NCBI RefSeq assembly: GCF_021026195.1
Contig: NZ_JAJNCT010000028.1
Coordinates: forward strand, 166,576 to 230,575
Direction: 5' to 3'
Length of the DNA stretch: 64,000 nt
DNA from: Comamonas koreensis
GTDB lineage: Bacteria > Pseudomonadota > Gammaproteobacteria > Burkholderiales > Burkholderiaceae_C
The first letter of the stretch is position 1. Each line of letters starts with the position of its first letter. Below are positions 26,555-35,638 of this stretch, piece after piece. The notes under the pieces are model-generated. The model did not search any database. It was not told the DNA's origin and was given only the letters and a program-made list of their open reading frames with translations. Made by a program: the position numbers and the translations under genes.

Positions 26555-27139
26555 TCAAGCTGCCAGCCGATGTACCGCCGCGCGCACGATCGTCTGGAAA
26601 GCATCGGGATCGCCCAGCGCGCGGGCGGTCAGCATCGCGCCGTGCACGGTGGACATCAAGGCGAGTGCTTCTACCGGCGCATTCGCTTCTGGCTTGAACT
26701 GTGCCTTGGCCTGGCCTTGCGTGATCACCGCTGCCAGCCACTGTGTCAGGTCCTGGAAATAGCCGCGCACTTCGGCTGCTATCTCAACCGGGATCATCGG
26801 CGCTTCAGCGGCCAGCATCGCGCAGATGCACATCGTCGATGAACCGTCGCGTATGCAGCGCGCCCAGTAATCGACATAAGCGCTTAATTGGGCTTGTGGA
26901 TCGTCGCCCAGATGCTGCTGCATCGCTGCCAAGCCTTCCACAGATTGCTGACGGTGCCGTTGCACCACCGTCAACACCAAGTCCGCCTTGCTGGGGAAAT
27001 GGTGGTGGATGCTGGCCTTGCCGATCCCCACCTTTTCAGAGAGATCCGCATAGCTGAAGCCGTTGTAGCCGCCAGCGGCCAGCAATTGCCGGGCATGTTC
27101 TGCCAATTCAGTGGCGCGGGGGGAGAGGTCAACAGTCAT
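26555..27139 (-). CDS. TetR/AcrR family regulator
   Basis: A 194-residue repressor-type protein with an N-terminal TetR helix-turn-helix (residues ~10-55: YADLSEKVGIGKASIHHHF followed by PSKADLVLTVV) and a C-terminal ligand-binding domain with two Cys (CICAMLAAEAP) of the kind found in TetR proteins responding to reactive electrophiles (NemR-like; inference). It is upstream of the membrane protein gene, and both are preceded by ACTAGTTGGT. It therefore most likely represses itself and the membrane protein. Confidence 0.88.
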   Translation of the reverse strand: MTVDLSPRATELAEHARQLLAAGGYNGFSYADLSEKVGIGKASIHHHFPSKADLVLTVVQRHRQQSVEGLAAMQQHLGDDPQAQLSAYVDYWARCIRDGSSTMCICAMLAAEAPMIPVEIAAEVRGYFQDLTQWLAAVITQGQAKAQFKPEANAPVEALALMSTVHGAMLTARALGDPDAFQTIVRAAVHRLAA

Positions 27140-27177
27140 CGGGTGGGCAGGTAGCGCTTTCAGAGATGAGCCATTCT

Positions 27178-27187
27178 ACTAGTTGGT
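27178..27187. promoter_or_regulatory. TetR operator half-site before tetR
   Basis: ACTAGTTGGT, 38 bases upstream of the tetR start, repeats ten bases of the operator at 26485-26498. The left arm is degenerate (TCT in place of ACCG). Confidence 0.5.
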
Positions 27188-27246
27188 TGGTTTGCGTCAA
27201 GCCCCCATTTTTGCTGGGCTAACAACGCTGTTGCAGCCGGCCCGCC

Positions 27247-28131
27247 TCAGGCAGGAGCACGCAAAAGCCGTTCGGACAAGGCAGAGAAGCGCACGCTGGG
27301 CAGCAGAAAAGAGAGGGCCTCGGGGTCCGCATCCAGCCTCTGCAGCAACGGACATTCAAGGGTGTGCGTATCCAGCACCAAGGGTTCCACCGAGGCGACA
27401 TCCACCGGCAATGCAATCGTCGCCAAGGCCGACCTGCCAGCGGCGCCCTCCACTGTCGGCACCTCCACCACCGCCGCGTCCTGGGAGGCCAGGCGCACGA
27501 TCGCATCCGACCAGCCGTTGAACATCCCGGACCAGGGGGGCGGCAAGACGGCGTCCCCCGCCCCGGCCGCCCTGACAGCCCTGGCCGCCAATCTTGGCGC
27601 GCTGCCCTCGCCGGGCGCGATGTCGACGATGGCCTCATCGGGAGTCACGCGGAAATCGAAGCCTGCCGGCCAATGGGAGGGCAAGGCATCACTGAACAAG
27701 CGCGTCCCGGCCACGTAGGCGAGGCTGTCCATCATGTTGTAGACAAAGGCGACCGTGGGAATGGGCGGCGCATCGGCCAGCGGCTCTGCCAGGTACAAAC
27801 GCCAGTTGCTCTGCAACGGCGAAGGCATCAAGCGCCTCAAGGGCCCCATCCACCGAGGGCCAAAATGCCCATGGCGATAGGTCAGCACCGTGAAAGGGGT
27901 GCGGCCCTGGTAAGACCAGAGCCGCGCGCCCGGTGGGGCAAACGGCGCTGCCAGGGCTTCGTCCACCAGCCAGTTCATATAGACCACATCCACGACATCG
28001 CTGTCCAAGGTCATGAAGGGCAGACGAGACATGAGGGCGCGCCGATACGTGGCAAAGCGAAGCGAGTTGAGCAACTTGGCCAGGCCATTGCCAAAGCTGC
28101 CCTGGTAGGGGTGGGTGTAGAGGTGATGCAT
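27247..28131 (-). CDS. Uncharacterised protein, possibly DUF2071-like
   Basis: A 294-residue soluble protein without signal peptide or membrane segments. The stretch FTVLTYRHGHFGPRWMGPLRRLMPSPLQSNWRLYL and the later YNMMDSLAYVAGTRLFSDALP recall the DUF2071/YqjF group related to acetoacetate decarboxylase-fold proteins, but the match is from memory and weak. The ATG at 28131 (MHHLYTHPYQGSF) is chosen; the frame is open further upstream. It is flanked by tetR and an esterase, both on the same strand, with no overlap to suggest an operon. Confidence 0.6.
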   Translation of the reverse strand: MHHLYTHPYQGSFGNGLAKLLNSLRFATYRRALMSRLPFMTLDSDVVDVVYMNWLVDEALAAPFAPPGARLWSYQGRTPFTVLTYRHGHFGPRWMGPLRRLMPSPLQSNWRLYLAEPLADAPPIPTVAFVYNMMDSLAYVAGTRLFSDALPSHWPAGFDFRVTPDEAIVDIAPGEGSAPRLAARAVRAAGAGDAVLPPPWSGMFNGWSDAIVRLASQDAAVVEVPTVEGAAGRSALATIALPVDVASVEPLVLDTHTLECPLLQRLDADPEALSFLLPSVRFSALSERLLRAPA

Positions 28132-28319
28132 GGAAGCGGTGGACAGCAGCGCTGGCCGGCACCGTGGCAAAGTGATAGCGGCAGGCCGTTTATGGCCCAA
28201 AACGCCATCTTAGCGCCAGCAGCCAGTCAATATGCGACTCCCGCCGCGATGGATAAACCTCGGGGCCATCAGCGAAGCAAGCCTGTTACGCCACACATCC
28301 GGCGACAGCTCGGACCACC

Positions 28320-29198
28320 TTATTTCACAGGTCTCTGATCCCCGCGTACAAAGTCCAGCACGGTCGGCAAAACCGGGGCTAGCCAGTCCAGCGGCCGGGC
28401 CAGCGCGGCAACCGTGGTCACATGGCTGAGGCGGTCAAAGATCCGCATATCCACGTCGGTACCGGCAGCCCGCAAACGGTTTGCCAGGCCGACGGTGTTG
28501 CGCTGCGTATCCACGATCTTGTCATTGCGTGCGGCCAGCAGCAGGGTGCGGGGGGCCTTGGCGTCGGCGTAGAAGATCGGCTGGGAATCGGCGGGGGTGT
28601 GCGGCCAGTTGAAAGCCACCTGCACCTGGGGGTCCACAATCGGCAAAAAGTCGTAGGGCCCGGCCAGCCCCATCCAGCCCGCAAGCCGATCGGGTGCCAA
28701 GCCCAAAGGCGCCAGCCAGCGCGGGTCCAGCGCCAGCATCGCTGCGTTGTAAGCCCCGGCCGAATGGCCCATTACCATCACCCGCGCAGGGTCACCACCC
28801 AGGCTGGCGGCATTTGCCAAAGTCCACTGCAGGGCCAAGGCGCAATCTGCCAGAAAGCCGTCGTACTGCACCTGGGGGCTCAGCCGGTAGTCGGCTACCA
28901 CCGCGATGATGCCGTTGGCTGCCAGCGCTTCGCCGACGAAGCGGTACTCGGCCCGCTCGCCGCTGGTCCAGTTGCCGCCATAAAAAAACAGCACCACCGG
29001 TGCAGGGCCGGGCACCGTGCTGGTCTTTGGCTGGTACACATCCAGCAGATGCCGGGGATCGGGCCCATAGGGCACGCCCGTGGGGCCGTGGTAGGTGTCA
29101 TGGGCCACCAGGTGGTCCAGTACCTGGGCACCAGAACAGCCGGACAGCAGCGCTGCGACGGCGGAACCGATGCCCATGAGGCTTAGGCGGCGGGTCAT
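28320..29198 (-). CDS. Lipoprotein alpha/beta hydrolase (esterase/lipase)
   Basis: A 292-residue alpha/beta hydrolase exported as a lipoprotein: the N-terminus MTRRLSLMGIGSAVAALLSGC ends in an LSGC lipobox. The catalytic features are an oxyanion-type FYGGNW, the nucleophile elbow GHSAGAY, an Asp in LLLAARNDKIVD and a His in RLSHVTT near the C-terminus. This is the BD-FAE/hormone-sensitive-lipase-like group; the substrate is not predictable. An alternative ATG at 29228 would add ten residues before the signal. Confidence 0.85.
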   Translation of the reverse strand: MTRRLSLMGIGSAVAALLSGCSGAQVLDHLVAHDTYHGPTGVPYGPDPRHLLDVYQPKTSTVPGPAPVVLFFYGGNWTSGERAEYRFVGEALAANGIIAVVADYRLSPQVQYDGFLADCALALQWTLANAASLGGDPARVMVMGHSAGAYNAAMLALDPRWLAPLGLAPDRLAGWMGLAGPYDFLPIVDPQVQVAFNWPHTPADSQPIFYADAKAPRTLLLAARNDKIVDTQRNTVGLANRLRAAGTDVDMRIFDRLSHVTTVAALARPLDWLAPVLPTVLDFVRGDQRPVK

Positions 29199-29228
29199 GG
29201 GGGTGGAGAGTGTAGAAGAAATGGGCAT

Positions 29229-29756
29229 GTGCGCTATACGCTACTCAACGCCTTTTGGATTCATGAGCGTGTTCCATGCTGGGGCTACCGCCAAAACCGA
29301 AGCACACAATGGCCGGAAAGCGCCATATCGTCTTCGGGCAAATCCGGAAAGCGAATCTTGCTGGACCCAAAAAGCATTCATGTTCACCAGTGTCCATTCA
29401 AGGATGGTTTTGCGCCTCTCGGCTATCACCGGAAACTTGCGTAGGCCGAATGACCGCACTGGCATGCGAGGGGTAGCACTAACGCGCTATCGCCCTATAT
29501 CGGACTTTCGCCATCCAGCTACGCCTAGGCGCATCAGCGTGATGGAGCTGCTCGGTTGTGCAGAACGCCCCGTGAACGTGTTTTCGACCTGAGATGAGGG
29601 GCTGGGCTACCGGCGAGAAATGCGGCAACCTAATGCAACTCAGCCATGCCCGCACGCTAGCCCCTGGAATCGTCTTACACCGTTGTGCCATGAAATTGCT
29701 CTACCTTTCGCAATGCCATGCACCACTCCACCTCTCCAACCCCTTAGGAGCTTTTT
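29229..29756. other. Intergenic region without recognisable gene
   Basis: About 530 bases with lower GC and many short frames of fewer than 80 codons on both strands. None has a family motif or a good ribosome site. It may be a decayed gene or repeat relic. The last bases carry TAGGAG, the ribosome site of the next gene. Confidence 0.6.
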
Positions 29757-30593
29757 ATGTCCTTTGCCACCACCAAAGACGGCGTCCAGATTTTCTATAA
29801 AGACTGGGGGCCTAAAGAGGCACAACCCATTGTCTTTCACCATGGTTGGCCACTGAGCGCTGACGACTGGGACAACCAAATGCTGTTCTTCGTTGCCAAG
29901 GGCTTCCGGGTCATCGCGCATGACCGCCGTGGCCATGGGCGATCTAGCCAGGTCAGCGAAGGCCATGACATGGACCATTACGCCGCCGACGCCTCGGCGG
30001 TAGCCGAGCATCTCAACCTGAAGAATGCGATCCACGTGGGTCACTCCACGGGCGGTGGTGAAGTCGCACGCTATGTAGCGCAGTTCGGCCAGACCCAGGG
30101 AAGAGTCGCAAAGGCAGCACTTATCAGTTCGGTGCCACCGTTAATGGTCAAGACCCCGACTAACCCCGGAGGCACACCCGTTGAAGTGTTTGATGGCTTC
30201 CGCACTGCACTGGCCGCCAATCGAGCGCAGTTTTATATCGACGTGCCCAGTGGACCCTTTTACGGCTACAACCGCCCCGGTGCAAAACCCGTGCAAGGCA
30301 CTATTCAAAACTGGTGGCGCCAGGGCATGATGGGGAGCGCCAAAGCGCATTATGAAGGCATCAAGGCCTTTTCTGAGACCGACCAAACAGCCGATTTGAA
30401 AGCCATCACCGTCCCCACCTTGGTGCTGCAAGGTGATGATGATCAGGTTGTCCCCTATGAAAATGCTGCGGTCCTGCAAGACAAACTGCTGGCACACAGT
30501 GAGCTGAAAATCTACAAGGGCTATTCGCACGGCATGCATACCGAGAACGCCGATGCTATCAATGCTGACTTGTTGGCATTTATCCAAAAGTAG
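29757..30593 (+). CDS. Alpha/beta hydrolase, non-haem chloroperoxidase/arylesterase family
   Basis: A 278-residue cytoplasmic alpha/beta hydrolase of the cofactor-free haloperoxidase group, which acts as esterase or perhydrolase. It shows IVFHHGWPLSADDWDNQ, AHDRRGHGRS, the nucleophile Ser97 in GHSTGGGE, the acid in LQGDDDQVVP and a His in YSHGMH near the C-terminus. A TAGGAG site lies 6 bases before the ATG. It stands alone between an intergenic gap and the convergent organosulfur operon, and its base composition is less GC-rich than its neighbours. Confidence 0.9.
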   Translation: MSFATTKDGVQIFYKDWGPKEAQPIVFHHGWPLSADDWDNQMLFFVAKGFRVIAHDRRGHGRSSQVSEGHDMDHYAADASAVAEHLNLKNAIHVGHSTGGGEVARYVAQFGQTQGRVAKAALISSVPPLMVKTPTNPGGTPVEVFDGFRTALAANRAQFYIDVPSGPFYGYNRPGAKPVQGTIQNWWRQGMMGSAKAHYEGIKAFSETDQTADLKAITVPTLVLQGDDDQVVPYENAAVLQDKLLAHSELKIYKGYSHGMHTENADAINADLLAFIQK

Positions 30594-30744
30594 CCTCAGG
30601 CAGCAACAATGCCTGACTCCTCCCTGGCCATGGCTTAAGCACAAGGCTCGTGGTACGGGGGGTGCTATGCATCGTTGTTTTGCGCCTGAACCAACGTCCT
30701 GACGTAGGTTGTCCATCCGGCACTGCCAGCCCAATCTCTCCCCC

Positions 30745-31632
30745 TCAAACCACCAGCGCCAAAGCCCCCAGTTCCTCCGCCAAAAACCCCTCCACCGTCC
30801 GCGGCTCGCGCCCCAACACCCGCCGCACCGTGGCAGTCACCGCAGCCGCATGCCCCGCGCGCATCAGCGCAAAAAACTCGCCATGCACCTGCGCAATAAA
30901 CGGGTCGGCGGCGGCGGCAGTCACTGGCGCGGCGGCGGTGATGGGCCGGCCCAGCAGGCGCGATGCGATCTCGGCCAGTTTTTGCGGGCGCAGTGCCTGG
31001 TTGCCGGTCAGTACCCAGGGGCCGGGTGCGCCCAGGCGTTGCTGGGCGGGCTCGGGGTTCAGCAGCGCCTCCACGGCGACATCGGCGATGTCGCGCGCAT
31101 CAATGTAGGAGACACCAGCGCCCAGGTGCGGGGAGCGGAGCACATCGCCGCTGGGCAGATCAGCCGCAATGCGCGACAGGCCCACCTGCATCCAGGCGTT
31201 GGGCCGCAGCACAACATGGGAGATGCCACTGGCCTGCAGGCCCTCCTCGATGCGACCATGGGCATCGCCGGACAGCGAATGGCCAGGCGGGTCAATGGTC
31301 CAGTCCGAGCCGGAGAGCTTGACAATGTGCTGCACACCGGCAGCACGCGCGGCTTCGACCACACGCAGTTGCTGCTCGGCCAGCGTCGGGGTGATTGGAG
31401 AGAGCAGAAAGAGGCGCTCAATGCCAACGAGGGCCTGGCCCAAGGCGGCAGCGTCCTCAAAACTGCCCTGCGCTACCTCGACGGTTTCGCCCCATAGCGC
31501 ATGGGCGGTAGCGGCCTGGCGCACGAACACCCTTGGCCGTGCCTGCCGGGCCAGCAGGCGCGGCACCAGCAACTGGCCCAGGCGACCGCTGGCGCCGCAG
31601 ACCAGCACGCGGGGATGCTGGTTCGCACTCAT
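30745..31632 (-). CDS. NmrA-type NAD(P)-binding oxidoreductase
   Basis: A 295-residue atypical short-chain dehydrogenase/NmrA family protein with an N-terminal Rossmann motif VLVCGASGRLGQLLV and the typical LFLLSPIT and VKLSGSDW segments of NAD(P)H-quinone-reductase-like members (QOR2/YtfG type). It overlaps the end of the DszB-like gene by 4 bases (ATGA), so it belongs to the same operon as its last gene. A role in reducing a product of the pathway is inferred only from context. Confidence 0.85.
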   Translation of the reverse strand: MSANQHPRVLVCGASGRLGQLLVPRLLARQARPRVFVRQAATAHALWGETVEVAQGSFEDAAALGQALVGIERLFLLSPITPTLAEQQLRVVEAARAAGVQHIVKLSGSDWTIDPPGHSLSGDAHGRIEEGLQASGISHVVLRPNAWMQVGLSRIAADLPSGDVLRSPHLGAGVSYIDARDIADVAVEALLNPEPAQQRLGAPGPWVLTGNQALRPQKLAEIASRLLGRPITAAAPVTAAAADPFIAQVHGEFFALMRAGHAAAVTATVRRVLGREPRTVEGFLAEELGALALVV

Positions 31633-32729
31633 GCCCGCAGCGCCTCAGGCTCGGCAGCGGTTTGCGGCGCTGCATTCTCGGCCAGCAGGCGGTTAAGCGG
31701 CCTGGCGTCCACCCAGTCAGCGACCGAGAAATCGGCCGGCAAAAAGCCCCACTCCAGCAAGAAGTCCTTGAAGTAGCCGATCGCATCGACCAGCTCCGGA
31801 TCCAGGCTGATGCCCAGGTGCTCGTGCAAATCGGCGCCGTTGGAGGCCAGGATGGCCTCTTCGCTGGTGGCGATCTCGCGGGCGACAAAGCGCAGCGTCT
31901 CGTCGGGATGGGCCTGGGCCCAACGGCCGGCGCGCTGCACCACGCGCAGCAGCTCCAGCACCAGGTCCGGGCGCTGTTCGGCCAGTGCGGCATCTACCGT
32001 CAGGGTGCGCGGTGTGCCATTGTTGATGCGCACACGCGGGTCGGGGTGGCGGCCAAACTCGCTGACCAGCTGCGCGCCAATCAGGTTGGCCACCAGGAGG
32101 CCCTCGGCGCCTTTGACAAAGATCGCATCGACCTCGCCGCGCACGAGGGCATCGGCCTCGCGGAAATACGGGTGGCGGCGGCGCAGGCCAAACAGGCTGG
32201 GCGTGCCATGCTGCTGGATCACCGATTCCTCAATCACCAGATCGACCAGCTGCACATCGCTGTGCTGCAGACCCACCAGCGACAGCCCCGAGACCAGGCC
32301 CTTGAGGGCAGTCGCGCGGTGGAAGTCGATCAGGTCATTGACCCGGCTGGGCACGCCAAAACGCTTGCCGGCCAGGTCCTCGGGCTTGTCGATGCCCCGG
32401 CCCGGCAGGGTCACCAGCGCCTGGAACTCGTCCGTCCAGGTGATGGCGACCAGGCGCGTATCGCGGCCCTTGGCCCGCGCCCAGATCGGCGGAATATTGC
32501 CGCCCTGGCGGAAGGACCAGGGCAGGCTGTGGTCGAAATGGCTCTCGCGCACCTTGCGGTCCTTGGAGTCAAAGATGGACTCCACGCCAATGCCCAGCGC
32601 CGCAAAGGCCTCTTGCAGCCAGCCTTGCTGCGCGGCAATGCCCAGTGGCGACGGCACCGGGCAGCGGGTGTACCAGAGGGAGCTGGGTGGTTGACCTGGT
32701 ACGTTCGATGTATCGGAAGGGCTTGTCAT
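31629..32729 (-). CDS. DszB-like desulfinase homologue / SBP-fold protein
   Basis: A 366-residue protein with the NMT1/sulfonate-binding fold but no signal peptide, so it is probably a cytoplasmic enzyme. It matches 2'-hydroxybiphenyl-2-sulfinate desulfinase (DszB) around the active site: Cys23 in TRCPVPSPL corresponds to DszB Cys27, and His64 and Arg74 in SHFDHSLPWSFRQGGNIPP correspond to DszB His60 and Arg70, with the same 10-residue spacing. DszB releases sulfite from an aryl sulfinate. It overlaps the next gene by 4 bases and lies 23 bases after a peptide-binding-protein gene. The alternative is a cytoplasm-retained or mislocalised sulfonate/thiamine-precursor-binding homologue. Confidence 0.75.
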   Translation of the reverse strand: MTSPSDTSNVPGQPPSSLWYTRCPVPSPLGIAAQQGWLQEAFAALGIGVESIFDSKDRKVRESHFDHSLPWSFRQGGNIPPIWARAKGRDTRLVAITWTDEFQALVTLPGRGIDKPEDLAGKRFGVPSRVNDLIDFHRATALKGLVSGLSLVGLQHSDVQLVDLVIEESVIQQHGTPSLFGLRRRHPYFREADALVRGEVDAIFVKGAEGLLVANLIGAQLVSEFGRHPDPRVRINNGTPRTLTVDAALAEQRPDLVLELLRVVQRAGRWAQAHPDETLRFVAREIATSEEAILASNGADLHEHLGISLDPELVDAIGYFKDFLLEWGFLPADFSVADWVDARPLNRLLAENAAPQTAAEPEALRA

Positions 32730-32752
32730 CGGTTTCTCCTAGGCAAAAAGGA

Positions 32753-34375
32753 TCAGGACGCGGCCAGCCAGACGCCGGCCAGGTTGCCGGCCACGCCATC
32801 CGCACCCACGGTGTGGTTGCGCACGCGCTTGTCGGCAATGGTGTAGATGTCGGGGGCGACCAGGGTGATGTCGGGCAGGTCGGTGGCGATGTGCTTCTGG
32901 AACGCGGCCACCTCGCGGATGCGCTGGGTCTCGTTCATCTCGACGGCGGCGGATTCCAGCAGGCGGTCCACCTCGGGGCTGGCATAGTGCGAGCCGTTGG
33001 AGAACGGCAGCCCGCGCTGAAAACTCTTGGACCAGTAGAGCCGCTGGATGCCTACCGTCGGGTCAAAGGTGTTGCTCATCGCGCTCACATGCAGGTCAAA
33101 GGCGCGATCGGTGTAGATGCGCTTGATGTAGGTGGCAAAGTCCTGGCTGTTGATCTGCACATCGATGCCGATGCGGCCCAGCGCCTGCTTGAGGAAGTCG
33201 CCAGTGCGCTGACCGCCCTCGTTGGGGATGGGGGTCAGGTTCAGCCGCGCACGCCACTGGCCGCCGGCCTTGCCGCGCGTCAGGCCAGCCTCATCCAGCA
33301 GCTTCTCGGCGCGCTTCAGGTCATAGGGCAGCACCGGCAGATCAGGCACATAGAACTTCTTCAGCGCCGGGTGTACTGGCCCGGTGGTCAGCTTGCCCTG
33401 GCCGTACCAGGCGACCTTGAGCAGGTTCTCGCGCTGCAGCGCATGGGCAATGGCCTGCCGCACGCGCAAGTCCTTGAGCGGCTCGCTCTCCAGGTTGAAC
33501 TCTAGCCGGTAGACGCTGTTGATGTACTCATAGCCCCGGGTCTCAAACTGCAGGCCCGGCTTGGCGCGCAGGCGCTCCACCTCGGCAAAGGGCACCGGCG
33601 AGCTGGGCGCAATCTGCACCTGGCCGCTTTCGATGGCTGCCGTACGCGCAGCGGCATCGGGGATAAAGCGCACCACCAGCCGGTCGATATAGGGCTTGTC
33701 GCCATCCCAATAATTTGGGTTGCGCTCGTAAATCACATGGCTGCCGCGCACCCATTCCTTGAACACAAAGGGGCCCGTGCCCACCGGCGCATTGTTGGCC
33801 GGGTTGGTATCTGCCCGGCCGCTGGAATACAGGTGCTTGGGCACAATGGGCGACTCCGAGGCCGCCAGCGCCGTGATCAGGTACGGGATGGGGCGGCTCA
33901 GTTGCAGCACCACGGTGTGCGCATCGGGGGCCTGCACCTCGGCCACGCCGGCAAAGGTGGCGCGGCCCCGGGGGTGGAACTCCTTGAGCAAGGCAATCGA
34001 GTGCACCACATCGGCCGAAGTGAAGGGCTTGCCGTCATGCCATTTGACGCCCTGGCGCAGCTGGAAGCGGTAGACCAGGCCATCGGGGCTGATGGACCAG
34101 GCCACAGCCAGCTGCGGCTGCGGGTTGAGGTTGAAGTCATAGGTCAGCAGCCCCTCGGTGACTTTGCCCGAGATCGTCACCGACGAGCCCGCCGTGTGCG
34201 CAATCGTCGTCAGGGTCGGCGGCTCGGGGAAGAGCAACAGGTTCAAGGTGCCGCCTTTTTGCGGCTTGTCCTGCGCCCAGGCCAGGCTGGGGACTGCCGT
34301 GCCCAGGCCGGAGGCCGCAGCGGCCAGCATGAAGTGGCGGCGCGTGGCGAGCGAGAAATCGGAATCAGTAGACAT
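32753..34375 (-). CDS. Peptide/nickel-type ABC transporter substrate-binding protein 1
   Basis: Family 5 extracellular binding protein (540 residues) with a Tat-like signal (TRRHFMLAAAASGLG and AWAQ cleavage region) and the family core: KVTEGLLTYDFNLNPQPQLA, SPDGLVYRFQLRQGVKWHDG, VGTGPFVFKEWVRGSHVIYERNPNYW. The ATG at 34375 is chosen over an upstream TTG. It closely resembles the second binding protein at 37185-38774, so a duplication is likely. The membrane and ATPase parts of the transporter are encoded in the divergent operon at 40.5-44.5 kb. The ligand is unknown; the operon suggests an organosulfur or amide compound. Confidence 0.92.
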   Translation of the reverse strand: MSTDSDFSLATRRHFMLAAAASGLGTAVPSLAWAQDKPQKGGTLNLLLFPEPPTLTTIAHTAGSSVTISGKVTEGLLTYDFNLNPQPQLAVAWSISPDGLVYRFQLRQGVKWHDGKPFTSADVVHSIALLKEFHPRGRATFAGVAEVQAPDAHTVVLQLSRPIPYLITALAASESPIVPKHLYSSGRADTNPANNAPVGTGPFVFKEWVRGSHVIYERNPNYWDGDKPYIDRLVVRFIPDAAARTAAIESGQVQIAPSSPVPFAEVERLRAKPGLQFETRGYEYINSVYRLEFNLESEPLKDLRVRQAIAHALQRENLLKVAWYGQGKLTTGPVHPALKKFYVPDLPVLPYDLKRAEKLLDEAGLTRGKAGGQWRARLNLTPIPNEGGQRTGDFLKQALGRIGIDVQINSQDFATYIKRIYTDRAFDLHVSAMSNTFDPTVGIQRLYWSKSFQRGLPFSNGSHYASPEVDRLLESAAVEMNETQRIREVAAFQKHIATDLPDITLVAPDIYTIADKRVRNHTVGADGVAGNLAGVWLAAS

Positions 34376-34408
34376 GCGAGGTACCAAGGGTAAAAACAGG
34401 GGCTGCGC

Positions 34409-35638
34409 TCAGGCAGCGGCCTGGCGCTTTTGCAGGGCCGCTCGGCCGGTGTTGCTGCGGATCAGGCTGTTGGACGGCGAATGGATCTGGCTGCACAACA
34501 CATTGCGCAGATGGCGCTCCAGCGGATTGCGCCGCGCCAGGCCGTGGTTGCCGGCCAGCTCCAGCGCCAGCTGTGCCACGCGCAAAGCGTTGTCCACCGC
34601 CACATGCTTGGCCACAGCCACCAGGCCATCGGGCGCGGTGCCGCTGTCGTAGGCGCGGGCATGGCTGTCCAGCAGCCAGTCGCTGGTCTGCAGCAGCAGC
34701 TCGATCTCGCCAAACTTTTCCTGCACGGTAGAAAGCGACGCCAGGTTGGCACCACCCAACGCACTGGGGCGGCGCTGGTTCAAAAACGCGCCCAGCCAAT
34801 CACGCGCCGAGCGCGCCGCGCCGTCATACACCGTCGCCACCAGGCTGAAGTACCAGGCAATGCCATGGGCCTCGCGCTGCAGGCCCAGGCTGGCCGGGCG
34901 CAGGCCCACCGCATGGTGGTCGGGCACCCAGGCGCCGTCGAGCACCAGGTCCTGGCTGACGGTGGCGCGCATGCCCATGGGGTCCCAGGTGTCCAGCAGG
35001 CGGGCACCGGGCGTATCCCGGGGCAGCACAAAGCTGCCCAGGCGCGGCTCGGGCTCGTCGGTCACCGCCAGCACGCTGATCCAGGCCAGCAGCGGCCCGC
35101 CGGTCACATAGACCTTGTGGCCGCTCAGCTGCCAGCCACAGGCCACGCGCCTGGCCCGCGCCGCTGGCAGGCCCCCGTGCGAGGGCGAGCCCAGCTCCGG
35201 CTCCACCTGGGCGGCGTTGAGCAAGGCGGGGCCTTGCAGGCTGGCCGCTATCAGCTCATCCGCCAGCGCTGCCGGCCACTCGCCCTGCGCTGCGCGCTGC
35301 GAGCGGGCAATGGCCGCATGGTTGCTGTAGTGCATCGCCAAAATCAGGGCCACCGCCGGGTCGCCCTGGGCAATGGCCCCGACCACCGCACGGGCGCTGG
35401 CCAGGCCCGCGCCATGGCCACCGGCCTCGCGGGCAATGGTCAGCCGCAGCAGATCGGCCTGGTGCAGCAGCGCAAACTGCGGCGCCGGCGCAGCGCCACT
35501 GGCGTCATGTACCTCGGCCAGTGCCGCCAGCTCGCCGATCAGCGCCTGGGCGCGGGCCAGCAAGCTGGCCTCGTCCAAGGCCGGGCCCGGGTTGGCTGCC
35601 TCCCGTGGCTGCTGCAGCACTTGCAGCACGGCACTCAT
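34409..35638 (-). CDS. Acyl-CoA dehydrogenase-fold flavin enzyme, DszC/SfnB-like (1)
   Basis: A 409-residue acyl-CoA dehydrogenase-fold protein of the group that includes DszC (dibenzothiophene monooxygenase) and SfnB, which act with FMNH2 and oxygen instead of acyl-CoA. It shows GWQLSGHKVYVTGG in the flavin domain, RLLDTWDPMGMRATVSQDL, and the C-terminal helical bundle with HLRNVLCSQIHSPSN; it lacks an acyl-CoA-type catalytic Glu motif that I can see. Its ATG overlaps the amidase stop (ATGA). A second member of this family is at 45576-46802. Substrate assignment is by context only. Confidence 0.82.
   Translation of the reverse strand: MSAVLQVLQQPREAANPGPALDEASLLARAQALIGELAALAEVHDASGAAPAPQFALLHQADLLRLTIAREAGGHGAGLASARAVVGAIAQGDPAVALILAMHYSNHAAIARSQRAAQGEWPAALADELIAASLQGPALLNAAQVEPELGSPSHGGLPAARARRVACGWQLSGHKVYVTGGPLLAWISVLAVTDEPEPRLGSFVLPRDTPGARLLDTWDPMGMRATVSQDLVLDGAWVPDHHAVGLRPASLGLQREAHGIAWYFSLVATVYDGAARSARDWLGAFLNQRRPSALGGANLASLSTVQEKFGEIELLLQTSDWLLDSHARAYDSGTAPDGLVAVAKHVAVDNALRVAQLALELAGNHGLARRNPLERHLRNVLCSQIHSPSNSLIRSNTGRAALQKRQAAA

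Noticed and set aside
29229..29756. Small frames in the gap considered as genes
   Set aside because: No ribosome sites, motifs or consistent codon bias; left as intergenic.
34409..35638. Considered as a fatty-acid acyl-CoA dehydrogenase
   Set aside because: Context with SfnG-like and DszB-like genes and the missing acyl-CoA catalytic Glu motif favour the DszC/SfnB monooxygenase group, though substrate remains unproven.
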